Shown here piece after piece: positions 1 to 6,031 of a stretch of DNA of 15,458 nt (position 1 is the stretch's first letter; every line of letters starts with the position of its first letter). A model generated the notes under the pieces. The model did no database searches, had not been told where the DNA came from, and saw only the letters and a program-made list of their open reading frames with translations. The DNA comes from Erythrobacter sp. (GTDB lineage Bacteria; Pseudomonadota; Alphaproteobacteria; Sphingomonadales; Sphingomonadaceae). The stretch is from the NCBI GenBank assembly GCA_030731635.1, contig JANQTR010000138.1:1-15458 (forward strand). Reading direction: 5' to 3'. A program made the translations under genes and the position numbers.

Positions 1-495
1 ACGATGATCGGGTTGGGCGTGTGGCAGTTGGGGCGGATGGGTGAGAAGGCGGATCTGCTCGCCCGCTATCAGTCCGCTGCAACCGCCAATGATGAAGTGG
101 GTTTCCCGCTGAAAGGTGATGGGGCCGATACGTGGTTCCGCCGCAGCCGCCTCACCTGCTCGGCGGTCACCACAATTGACCCGGTGGCAGGCACATCGGC
201 AAGCGGAGCCAAAGGTTGGGTGCAACGCGCAATCTGCAGTTCGGGCGTGATTGTTGATCTGGGTTATTCGCGCGACATTGCTACACCGACCTGGGACGGC
301 GGCGAGGTTACCGGCGTGATCGCACCCGGTCCGCGCCTCGTCGCCGATCCGCCGGTCGCAGGGCTGGAGCCGATGGCCAAGCCCGATCCTGGCGATCTGC
401 CCAATAATCATCTCGCCTATGCCGGGCAGTGGTTCTTCTTCGCGCTGACCGCGCTGGTCATCTACGTGCTGGCATTGCGTCGCCGTCGGCGCTAG
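1..495 (+). CDS. SURF1 family cytochrome c oxidase assembly protein (5' end cut off by window)
   Basis: SURF1 (Shy1) proteins are inner-membrane factors that help insert heme a into subunit I of cytochrome c oxidase. The reading frame is open from base 1, so the gene starts outside the window; the first ATG at 4 is not the start. The visible 164 residues begin at the family's early LGVWQLGRMGEK motif, which follows the first membrane helix, so only the signal/first helix (perhaps 30 residues) is missing. The C-terminal signature is present: PNNHLAYAGQWF followed by the second membrane helix (about residues 141-158) and a basic tail of arginines. The middle holds a GWVQ...VDLGYSRD stretch, matching the family's periplasmic domain. 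It lies 10 bp upstream of thrC on the same strand. Family assignment comes from recognised motifs, not a search. Confidence 0.9.
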   Translation, partial: TMIGLGVWQLGRMGEKADLLARYQSAATANDEVGFPLKGDGADTWFRRSRLTCSAVTTIDPVAGTSASGAKGWVQRAICSSGVIVDLGYSRDIATPTWDGGEVTGVIAPGPRLVADPPVAGLEPMAKPDPGDLPNNHLAYAGQWFFFALTALVIYVLALRRRRR

Positions 496-505
496 TCCGC
501 CGCCC

Positions 506-1924
506 ATGCAATACGTCTCGACACGCGGCAGCGCACCGGCGCTCGATTTCGAAGGGGTGACACTGGCGGGCCTCGCCAGCGATGGTGGCCTCTATCTCCC
601 AGCGCAATGGCCGCGTTTCAGCGAGGCGGAGATCCGCGACATGCGCGGGCTGGCCTACCCCGACTTGGCCGCGCGGATCATGGCGCCCTTCGTTGCGCCC
701 AGCCTGACCGAGGATGAATTGCTCGCCCTGTGCCACACGGTATATGGCGATTTCGGCCATGCCGCCGTCACGCCATTGGTGCAGCTCGATCAGCAGCACT
801 GGCTGCTCGAACTGTTCCACGGTCCGACGCTGGCGTTCAAGGACGTCGCGCTGCAACTGCTCGGCCGCCTGTTCGAGACTTTCCTTGAACGGCGCGGGGA
901 ACGCCTGACTATCGTTGGTGCGACCAGCGGGGATACGGGGTCTGCGGCGATTCAGGCGGTAGCCGGGCTCGACCGGGTCGAAATCTTCATGCTCCACCCC
1001 AAGGGCCGGGTCAGCGACGTGCAGCGTCGCCAGATGACCACGGTGCGCTCGCCCAACGTCCACAACCTCGCGATCGAAGGCAGCTTTGATGACGCGCAGG
1101 CACATGTGAAGCGGATGTTCAATGATGGCGACGTGACCACGACGCTGAACCTCGGTGCGGTCAATTCGATCAACTGGGCGCGGCTGATGGCGCAGGTGGT
1201 CTATTACTTCGCCAGCGCGCTGCAACTCGGCGCGCCGGACCGCACGGTTGCCTATAGCGTGCCGACCGGCAATTTCGGCGATGTGTTCGCTGGCTATGTC
1301 GCCGCGAAAATGGGCCTGCCGATCGAACGCCTGATCGTCGCCACCAACATCAACGACATTTTGCACCGCGCACTGTCGAGCGGCGATTATTCCGCAAGCG
1401 GCGTCACCCAGACGATCACGCCATCGATGGATATTCAGGTCTCCTCCAATTTCGAACGCCTGCTGTTTGACGCAGGTGGGCGCGATGGGGCCGCGCTGGC
1501 AGCACAGATGCACGCATTCGAAGCGTCAAAGACAATGCAGCTCACCAATGCCCAGCGTGATGCCGCCGCCGCGCTGTTCACCAGCGCGCGGGCCGATCAG
1601 GTGGAGACCGCGCGGGCACTGCAATGGGCCTATCGCGGCGCAGGGCAGGTGATTGATCCGCATACCGGCGTCGGCCTGCATTGCGCGCAGGCTGTGGCCG
1701 CAGCTGGCACCGTGTCCGCAGATGTTCCGCTCGTCACCCTGGCCACCGCGCACCCTGCCAAGTTCCCCGACGCGGTTGAACGTGCCATCGGTGTGCGCCC
1801 ATCATTGCCCGCGCGCGTGGGCGATTTGTTCGGGCGCGAAGAAAGTTTCACCGAACTCGCCGGGGATTATGCCACCACCCGCGATTATGTGCTGAGCCAC
1901 GCCGCAGCGTCCGGCGCGGACTGA
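506..1924 (+). CDS. thrC: Threonine synthase
   Basis: A PLP enzyme that converts O-phospho-L-homoserine and water to L-threonine and phosphate, the last step of threonine synthesis in the cytoplasm. At 472 residues it is full length for the long (E. coli-like) threonine synthase class. The N-terminal YVSTRG motif is present. The PLP lysine is K112 in FHGPTLAFKDVA, the phosphate-binding SGDTGSAA loop is near residues 141-148, VPTGNFGDVFAGY follows, and the C-terminal ATAHPAKFPDAV segment is intact. The start at 506 puts YVSTRG at the N terminus as in relatives; the bases before it form no good Shine-Dalgarno sequence, so translation may depend on coupling to the SURF1 gene ending at 495. The stop TGA overlaps the next gene's ATG by one base (TGATG). 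Confidence 0.97.
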   Translation: MQYVSTRGSAPALDFEGVTLAGLASDGGLYLPAQWPRFSEAEIRDMRGLAYPDLAARIMAPFVAPSLTEDELLALCHTVYGDFGHAAVTPLVQLDQQHWLLELFHGPTLAFKDVALQLLGRLFETFLERRGERLTIVGATSGDTGSAAIQAVAGLDRVEIFMLHPKGRVSDVQRRQMTTVRSPNVHNLAIEGSFDDAQAHVKRMFNDGDVTTTLNLGAVNSINWARLMAQVVYYFASALQLGAPDRTVAYSVPTGNFGDVFAGYVAAKMGLPIERLIVATNINDILHRALSSGDYSASGVTQTITPSMDIQVSSNFERLLFDAGGRDGAALAAQMHAFEASKTMQLTNAQRDAAAALFTSARADQVETARALQWAYRGAGQVIDPHTGVGLHCAQAVAAAGTVSADVPLVTLATAHPAKFPDAVERAIGVRPSLPARVGDLFGREESFTELAGDYATTRDYVLSHAAASGAD

Positions 1925-2850
1925 TGGCACACATCGTCCAGCAACCGCTGGTGATGGAATGCACCGGGTGGGACTCGTATCGCCTGCTCGACAGCGGGGC
2001 AGGGCGCAAGTGGGAGGCGTTTGGCCCCCACGCCTTCATCCGCCCCGAACCGCAAGCCATGTGGCAGCCCCGCGCCATGGGGGAAGATGGGCCCGAATGG
2101 CCCGCAGCGGGCGAATTCATCCCCGGATCGGATGAGGATGGCGGCGGACGCTGGCATTTCACCGAAAATCTGCCCGAAGAAGGCTGGCCATTAGCGTGGG
2201 ACGATGTCCGCTTCACCGCCAAGCCCACGCCGTTTCGCCACTTGCAATTCTTCCCCGACATGGCCCCGGTGTGGGAATGGATGCGCGGGCAGTTGGATGG
2301 GATGACTGAGGCGGAAACCCTCAACCTGTTCGGCTACACCGGCCTCGGCAGTCTGGCGTTATCACAGCATGGCAAGGTCACGCATGTCGATGCGTCTAAG
2401 AAATCGGTGGCACAGGCGCGCGAGAATGCCGCGCTGTCGGGCATGGAGGATCGCCCGATCCGCTGGCTGATCGACGATGCGGCCAAATTTGCCGCCCGCG
2501 AAGTGCGGCGAGAGCGGCGCTATGACGGGATCATCCTCGATCCGCCCAAGTTCGGACGCGGGCCGGATGGTGAGGTGTGGCGGCTGGAAGAACACCTGCC
2601 CGGCCTGATCGCCGATTGCGCGCGGCTGCTTGACGGCAACAGCCGGTTCCTGTTCCTCACCGTCTATGCCGTGCGGATGAGCAGCCTTGCGATTGCCGGC
2701 CTGCTGCAAGAGGCGCTGGCACACCTGCCGGGCCAGATCGAACACGGCGACCTTGCCGTGCGCGAAGAGGTCCTTCGGCAGGCTCAGGATGAGCGGGAAT
2801 CGCGCCTGCTGCCCACCGCAATCTTCGCGCGTTGGAGCAATCCCAGATAG
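1924..2850 (+). CDS. Class I SAM-dependent methyltransferase (RlmI/RlmK-like, substrate unknown)
   Basis: A 308-residue cytoplasmic methyltransferase. Residues 1-100 form a family-specific N-terminal part (WDSYRLLDSGAGRKWE...). The Rossmann-fold catalytic half begins near 132: motif I is NLFGYTGLGS (134-143), the acidic end of beta-2 is HVDAS (154-158), and DPPKF (206-210) is the motif IV of rRNA/tRNA base methyltransferases such as RlmI and RlmK. A 23S rRNA target is therefore plausible but is inference; the N-terminal PUA domain of true RlmI is not evident. The start codon shares one base with the thrC stop, so the two are probably translationally coupled. Near the C terminus, residues 283-292 (VLRQAQDERE) come from a short interspersed repeat sitting in frame (see repeat at 2769-2797); the following LLPTAIFARW is the normal family ending, so the protein is probably still functional. 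Confidence 0.85.
   Translation: MAHIVQQPLVMECTGWDSYRLLDSGAGRKWEAFGPHAFIRPEPQAMWQPRAMGEDGPEWPAAGEFIPGSDEDGGGRWHFTENLPEEGWPLAWDDVRFTAKPTPFRHLQFFPDMAPVWEWMRGQLDGMTEAETLNLFGYTGLGSLALSQHGKVTHVDASKKSVAQARENAALSGMEDRPIRWLIDDAAKFAAREVRRERRYDGIILDPPKFGRGPDGEVWRLEEHLPGLIADCARLLDGNSRFLFLTVYAVRMSSLAIAGLLQEALAHLPGQIEHGDLAVREEVLRQAQDERESRLLPTAIFARWSNPR
2769..2797 (+). repeat. Short interspersed repeat (CAGGCTCAGGATGAG type) inside a coding region
   Basis: The core CGGCAGGCTCAGGATGAG is nearly identical to a short sequence I recall as widely scattered in sphingomonad genomes, usually as CCTTCGACAGGCTCAGGATGAG. It is normally intergenic and is often mistranslated as VLRQAQDERE, SFDRLRMSG or HPELVEG. TCCT (2771-2774) and AGGA (2786-2789) can pair in a small hairpin. 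Here it lies in the reading frame of the methyltransferase without breaking it. No second copy was noticed in the window; the repeat identity rests on memory rather than a search. Confidence 0.65.
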
Positions 2851-2884
2851 AGCAGAGGGTACGCCAGAGGCGCTCACTCTGCTC
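2850..2884 (+). terminator. Symmetric hairpin just after the methyltransferase stop, possible terminator
   Basis: Arms GAGCAGAG (2850-2857) and CTCTGCTC (2877-2884) are perfectly complementary. Inside them CGCC (2862-2865) and GGCG (2869-2872) pair around an AGA loop, with a 4-nt internal loop on each side. The T-rich CCTTTTGTT follows at 2889-2897. It could end the thrC-methyltransferase transcript, but the T run is short and 4 nt away, and it may instead be the outer part of the neighbouring palindromic element. Confidence 0.4.
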
Positions 2885-2899
2885 CATCCTTTTGTTGTC

Positions 2900-2945
2900 G
2901 CATCGCTGGAAGCCGAAAACCGGTGCCCACTTTTCGGCGCGATGC
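2900..2945. repeat. Alphaproteobacterial-type palindromic element (REP-like) in the folB leader
   Basis: Two stacked stems: GCATCGC (2900-2906) with GCGATGC (2939-2945), and GCCGAAAA (2912-2919) with TTTTCGGC (2931-2938). There is a TGGAA bulge on the left and an 11-nt loop at 2920-2930. The loop-side text AAAACCGGTGCCCACTTTTC, preceded by TTTGTTGTCGCATCG, is very close to a palindromic unit I recall as repeated between genes in many alphaproteobacteria (RIME/Bru-RS-like families). It ends 16 nt before the folB ATG. Its copy number in this genome cannot be judged from the window. Confidence 0.7.
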
Positions 2946-2961
2946 TTTAAGGGCGCTCCCC

Positions 2962-3348
2962 ATGACCGATTCGCTCACCCTCGAAGTCGCCGACCTTGAA
3001 ACCGATGTCCTCACCGGTATTTATTCCGAGGAGACCGGCAAGCCCCAGCCGCTGCGCATTTCGATGGCGGTGCGTTACACCGTGGCGGATCATTACGATC
3101 CCGACACGCCGCTTGATGCCAGCAAGAATTACATGGACCTCAAATTCGCGGCCACAGGTGGCCTGCCGCAAGGCGTGCATTTCAAGCTGATCGAAGCGGT
3201 GGCGGATCATATTTGCCAGACGCTGTTCGTGCAGGATGCGCGGGTGGAGGCAGTCACGGTCAAGATCGTCAAGCTCGCCATTGCCGAGGCGAACGAGAAG
3301 ATCGGCATCACCCTCCACCGCGAACGCCCGACTGGTATCGGAGCATAA
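2962..3348 (+). CDS. folB: Dihydroneopterin aldolase (FolB family)
   Basis: Cleaves 7,8-dihydroneopterin to 6-hydroxymethyl-7,8-dihydropterin and glycolaldehyde in folate synthesis. The 128-residue product fits the family's usual 115-130. Visible features are the N-terminal LEVADLETDVLTGIYSEETGKPQPL segment (here split: the GIYSEE glutamates match the family's G-x-x-x-E-E active-site region), a YMDLKFAA middle, HFKLIEAVADHI before the second half, and VKIVKLAIAEA near the C terminus, where many relatives have a lysine followed by proline. The ATG at 2962 gives the normal N terminus; an in-frame GTG at 2923 lies in the loop of the palindromic element and would add 13 residues, so it is rejected. 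It heads a pterin cluster with moaA, moaD and moaE; the next ATG is only 4 bp after its stop. Confidence 0.88.
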   Translation: MTDSLTLEVADLETDVLTGIYSEETGKPQPLRISMAVRYTVADHYDPDTPLDASKNYMDLKFAATGGLPQGVHFKLIEAVADHICQTLFVQDARVEAVTVKIVKLAIAEANEKIGITLHRERPTGIGA

Positions 3349-3352
3349 GGCG

Positions 3353-3703
3353 ATGATGCGGCAGTTGGAGGTAAGTCTGCTGCCCGCTGCCGCGCTGGAT
3401 GCGGCGGGCGCTTTCATGGCGTTCCACCTCCCCGCCGCTCGTGCCATCCTGGCTGCGCCCGATTGCACCGCGCTCGCCATCATTCTTCCGCTAGCACCGC
3501 ATGATCACCGCGACTGGCGGATGGCGCTGGCGCGTGACCTTTCGCGCGAGGTGACTCCCAAGCGGATCAATGTCGTCGCAGGCACCCCCGGTGAGGCGTT
3601 GACCGCAACGCTGCGATTTTTGGCAGATGCGCCGGGGGTGACAGGGCAGTACCTTGCGTGCCATGACAACACCCGTGCCACTGACCCCGCCTCGCAAGCC
3701 TGA
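3353..3703 (+). CDS. Half-size Rossmann/SDR-like protein of unknown function
   Basis: A 116-residue protein between folB and moaA. I do not recognise it as a named protein. Its second half reads like the C-terminal third of a short-chain dehydrogenase of the pteridine-reductase/FolM kind: RMALARDLSREV, then RINVVAGTP where SDRs have RVNAVAPGP, then LRFLADAPGVTGQYLACHD where they have the VTGQ-x-L-A-V-DGG strand. The N-terminal dinucleotide-binding glycine motif and the catalytic YxxxK are both absent (the equivalent helix reads HDHRDWRMAL). Start: two consecutive ATGs (3353, 3356) 4 bp after the folB stop. Its last 41 bp overlap moaA in another frame, so it is under strong operon constraint. 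It may be a degenerate or regulatory partner of pterin metabolism; that is inference from position. Confidence 0.7.
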   Translation: MMRQLEVSLLPAAALDAAGAFMAFHLPAARAILAAPDCTALAIILPLAPHDHRDWRMALARDLSREVTPKRINVVAGTPGEALTATLRFLADAPGVTGQYLACHDNTRATDPASQA

Positions 3704-4730
3704 CCTGATCGTTCTGCGCGATCCTGCTGAGGCACAGCCGCCGCTGGTGGACAGTTTTCAACGCCGGATCACCTATCTGCGCCTGTCGGTGACGGATCGT
3801 TGCGACCTGCGCTGTTCTTACTGCATGCCCGAACGCATGACCTTCCTGCCCAAGCGCGAGGTGCTGACGCTGGAGGAACTGTATGATCTCGCCACCGGCT
3901 TCATCGCGCGCGGGGTGACCAAGATCCGGATCACGGGGGGCGAGCCACTGGTGCGGCGCGACATTATCGACCTGTTCACGGCGCTGGGACGCCGGTTGGG
4001 GCACGATCTGGCCGAATTGACGCTGACCACCAACGGCACACAGTTGGCGAGCCATGCCGAGGCTCTGGCAAAGGCCGGGGTGCGGCGGGTGAACATCTCG
4101 CTCGATACGCTGGACCGGGCGAAGTTTGCCGAACTGACCCGGCGCGATGCGCTGCCGCAGGTGATCGAAGGGATCGCCGCGGCCAAGGCGGCAGGCATCA
4201 GGGTCAAGCTGAACGCCGTGGCGCTGAAGGGCGTGAACGAGCACGAGTTGCCCGATCTGATCGCCTGGGCGCATGGGCAGGGCCACGACGTCACCCTGAT
4301 CGAAGTCATGCCATTGGGCGATGTCGAGGAAGAACGGCTCGACCAATATCTTCCGCTTGATGATGTACGGCGCGTGTTGGAGCAACGCTGGACCTTGACC
4401 GACAGCCACTACGCCACCGGCGGCCCGGCGCGCTATGTCGATGTGGCCGAAACCGGTGGGCGGTTGGGCTTGATAACCCCGCACACCAACAATTTCTGTG
4501 CGGGCTGCAACCGTTTGCGGGTGACCGCGACCGGGCAGCTGTATCCGTGCCTTGGCGGGGGTGAGCGGGTCGATCTGCGCAGCGCGCTACGCTCGGACAA
4601 CCCCGAGGCGAACCTTGTCGCCGCATTGGACGAGGCGCTCAGGATCAAGCCCGAAAAGCACCATTTCCGCATGGATGCACGCGGAGCCGATCCGGCGCTG
4701 GCGCGGCATATGTCGATGACGGGGGGCTGA
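3663..4730 (+). CDS. moaA: GTP 3',8-cyclase (molybdenum cofactor biosynthesis protein A)
   Basis: A radical SAM enzyme that, with MoaC, turns GTP into cyclic pyranopterin monophosphate, the first step of molybdenum cofactor synthesis. The product has 355 residues from ATG 3663. The SAM-binding cluster motif CxxxCxxC is C47, C51, C54; TGGEPL (91-96) is the SAM-contacting loop; LTTNGT follows. The second, GTP-binding 4Fe-4S cluster is C279, C282 and C296 (CxxC-x13-C). The protein ends in the functionally important Gly-Gly (MSMTGG). The N terminus is about 23 residues longer than in E. coli and overlaps the upstream gene by 41 bp; a TTG at 3654 would add 3 more residues and is less likely. moaD begins one base after its stop. 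moaC is not in the window. Confidence 0.97.
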   Translation: MTTPVPLTPPRKPDLIVLRDPAEAQPPLVDSFQRRITYLRLSVTDRCDLRCSYCMPERMTFLPKREVLTLEELYDLATGFIARGVTKIRITGGEPLVRRDIIDLFTALGRRLGHDLAELTLTTNGTQLASHAEALAKAGVRRVNISLDTLDRAKFAELTRRDALPQVIEGIAAAKAAGIRVKLNAVALKGVNEHELPDLIAWAHGQGHDVTLIEVMPLGDVEEERLDQYLPLDDVRRVLEQRWTLTDSHYATGGPARYVDVAETGGRLGLITPHTNNFCAGCNRLRVTATGQLYPCLGGGERVDLRSALRSDNPEANLVAALDEALRIKPEKHHFRMDARGADPALARHMSMTGG

Positions 4731-4731
4731 A

Positions 4732-4971
4732 GTGATTACCGTCGTCCTGCTTGGCAAGCTCGCCGATCTGGCGGGTGCGCCCGCCTTGACGCTGAGCGCG
4801 CCGCTCGATTGGGCAGGGCTCAAGGCTGCACTGCCGGATGCGCTGGCCACTGCGATTGACGATCCCCGCAACCGCGTGGCGATCAACGGCGCGTTGTTGG
4901 CGGACAAGGCGGGATTGCAGGCGGTTGAGGGGGACGAAATCGCTTTCCTGCCCCCGGTTTCAGGCGGCTGA
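4732..4971 (+). CDS. moaD: Molybdopterin synthase small subunit (sulfur carrier MoaD)
   Basis: A ubiquitin-fold sulfur carrier whose C-terminal glycine thiocarboxylate gives sulfur to cyclic pyranopterin within molybdopterin synthase (MoaD2-MoaE2). The 79-residue length is normal. The N-terminal VVLLGKLADLAG strand-helix, RVAINGALL and GDEIAFLPPVSGG are typical, and the essential terminal Gly-Gly is intact. The start is GTG, one base after the moaA stop, giving the usual short N terminus; no in-frame ATG lies nearby. moaE follows after 4 bp, so carrier and catalytic subunit are translated side by side. Confidence 0.95.
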   Translation: MITVVLLGKLADLAGAPALTLSAPLDWAGLKAALPDALATAIDDPRNRVAINGALLADKAGLQAVEGDEIAFLPPVSGG

Positions 4972-4975
4972 CCTT

Positions 4976-5434
4976 ATGCGCGACATTCGCTTGCTGACGC
5001 AGATGTTCATACCCGGCACGTTGATCGGCCCTTTCACGCAGGCCAATCCGGGGCTGGGGGGCGTGTGCACCTTTGTAGGCGAGGTGCGATTCGATGACGG
5101 TGTTGAGGCGCTTGAGCTCACGCACTACGAACCGCTCACCCTGCCGGGGATGCACGACCTTGCCGACCGCGCGTTTGATCGGTTCGAGCTGATGGGCCTC
5201 CTCATGGTCCACCGAGTCGGTGTGCTGCGTCCAGGTGAGCCAATCGTCTGCGTGTCGGCCGCCGCGCGTCATCGCCGCGATGCAATCGACGCGGTCGATT
5301 TCTGCATGGACCATCTGAAAAGCGCCGCGTGGTTCTGGAAGCGCGAGAAGCGCGCCAACCCCAACGGGCGCGAGTGGCACTGGATCGAGCCGCGCGCTGA
5401 TGACACCCGCGATCTGGCGCGCTGGCAAAGCTGA
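4976..5434 (+). CDS. moaE: Molybdopterin synthase catalytic subunit
   Basis: The large subunit of molybdopterin synthase, which takes sulfur from MoaD to convert cyclic pyranopterin monophosphate to molybdopterin. The 152-residue length is typical. GGVCTFVGEVR (near 24-34) and ALELTHYEPL match the family core; HRVGVLRPGEPIVCVSAAARHR carries the conserved HR-G-x-L-x-x-G segment; DHLKSAAWFWKRE contains the two active-site-type lysines. The ATG at 4976 sits 4 bp after moaD; a longer open frame reaching upstream to 4838 only overlaps moaD and is rejected. It is the last gene of the pterin/moco operon; an FNR box starts 2 bp after its stop. Confidence 0.96.
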   Translation: MRDIRLLTQMFIPGTLIGPFTQANPGLGGVCTFVGEVRFDDGVEALELTHYEPLTLPGMHDLADRAFDRFELMGLLMVHRVGVLRPGEPIVCVSAAARHRRDAIDAVDFCMDHLKSAAWFWKREKRANPNGREWHWIEPRADDTRDLARWQS

Positions 5435-5435
5435 T

Positions 5436-5449
5436 TTGATCCCGATCAA
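5436..5449 (+). promoter_or_regulatory. Perfect FNR box (TTGAT-N4-ATCAA)
   Basis: TTGATCCCGATCAA matches the FNR/FnrL/ANR consensus at all ten specified bases. Its centre (5442.5) lies 32 bp upstream of the centre of a -10-like TAATTC (5472-5477), the exact geometry of a class II FNR-activated promoter with the box centred at -41.5. That predicts a start site near 5484. An Fnr-type regulator with a matching recognition helix (E-x-x-S-R) is encoded at 6014-6703. Confidence 0.85.
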
Positions 5450-5471
5450 AGCGGTTCTAATCAGCCCCCGC

Positions 5472-5477
5472 TAATTC
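5472..5477 (+). promoter_or_regulatory. -10-like hexamer of the FNR-dependent promoter
   Basis: TAATTC, four of six matches to TATAAT, stands at the correct distance from the FNR box. No consensus -35 is seen, as expected when FNR replaces it. Confidence 0.5.
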
Positions 5478-5490
5478 TTCCTCCAACACA

Positions 5491-5496
5491 AGGAGG
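5491..5496 (+). promoter_or_regulatory. Strong Shine-Dalgarno (AGGAGG) for the FNR-controlled gene
   Basis: A full AGGAGG with 7 bp to the ATG at 5504 fixes that start. It is much stronger than the ribosome binding sites of the neighbouring biosynthetic genes, suggesting high translation once transcribed. Confidence 0.85.
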
Positions 5497-5503
5497 AACA
5501 CCC

Positions 5504-5956
5504 ATGAGCCACATTGCACATGATCTGATTGCCCGCGGCGATGCCCGCGTTGTCGCGCAGCCCACCGCCTCGGCATCGGCTCCGGCATCGGCGCGCCATC
5601 AGGTTGAGGTTGACCGCAATTTCGGCCTGCCCAGCGCGCTCTATGGCGCGACAATCGCATGCTATCTCGGCTTTCTGGTGATTGTGGGTAGTGCCTTTGC
5701 CAACCCGGTGCTGGCGATTCCGATGGCGATTATCGTGCTGCTGATTGCGGCGGGATTCGGGGTCCCTGCGATCTGGACGCGGCTCAAGGGCAACGTTTCC
5801 GAACCCGAAACAATCGGCGAGTTCGAGGCGCTCGGCATCATGACCAACACAGGGCGGCTAAGCGCGGGCGAGGCGACTGCGCAGGTGCTGATCCTGCCGG
5901 TGTTGCTGGTGATCTGGGGTCTGGCGGTGGCGGTGATAGCCGCGATTGTTGCCTGA
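5504..5956 (+). CDS. Small membrane protein of unknown function, predicted FNR target
   Basis: A 150-residue protein I do not recognise. Residues 1-40 are soluble and contain an Ala/Ser/Pro-rich stretch (TASASAPASA) encoded by a 12-bp tandem duplication. Hydrophobic spans lie at about 45-66 (LYGATIACYLGFLVIVGSAF), 69-91 (VLAIPMAIIVLLIAAGFGVPAI) and 127-149, so there are probably three membrane helices. Between the second and third is a conserved-looking soluble loop (LKGNVSEPETIGEFEALGI...GRLSAGEATAQ). No cysteine/histidine heme- or metal-binding cluster stands out. It has its own promoter with a perfect FNR box and the best ribosome binding site in the region, so it is probably made under low oxygen. 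It is a single gene, convergent with the Fnr gene. A role near the respiratory membrane is inference only. Confidence 0.85.
   Translation: MSHIAHDLIARGDARVVAQPTASASAPASARHQVEVDRNFGLPSALYGATIACYLGFLVIVGSAFANPVLAIPMAIIVLLIAAGFGVPAIWTRLKGNVSEPETIGEFEALGIMTNTGRLSAGEATAQVLILPVLLVIWGLAVAVIAAIVA
5571..5594 (+). repeat. 12-bp tandem duplication in the membrane protein gene
   Basis: CGGCATCGGCTC is followed directly by CGGCATCGGCGC, identical at 11 of 12 positions. Together they encode the Ser/Ala/Pro-rich linker. It looks like a recent slippage event in a low-complexity linker. Confidence 0.7.
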
Positions 5957-5986
5957 CGCCTGTCGATCCGCTCCGAAATGCACTAC

Positions 5987-6031
5987 GAAATGTCAAGGCC
6001 GTGGCCTGACCGGTTACCGCCCTGACATTTC
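5987..6031. terminator. Inverted repeat between convergent genes, weak terminator candidate
   Basis: GAAATGTCA (5987-5995) and TGACATTTC (6023-6031) are perfect complements around a 27-nt loop that itself contains AGGC...GCCT (5996-5999/6004-6007). The right arm overlaps the last codons of the Fnr gene. No T tract follows on either strand, so intrinsic termination is doubtful; it is the only structure seen between these two convergent genes. Confidence 0.25.

Noticed and set aside
458..1513. A 351-codon open frame on the minus strand across thrC
   Set aside because: It is antisense to a gene with complete threonine synthase motifs, has no recognisable domain, and is rich in Arg/His/Ala as expected of a shadow frame in GC-rich DNA.
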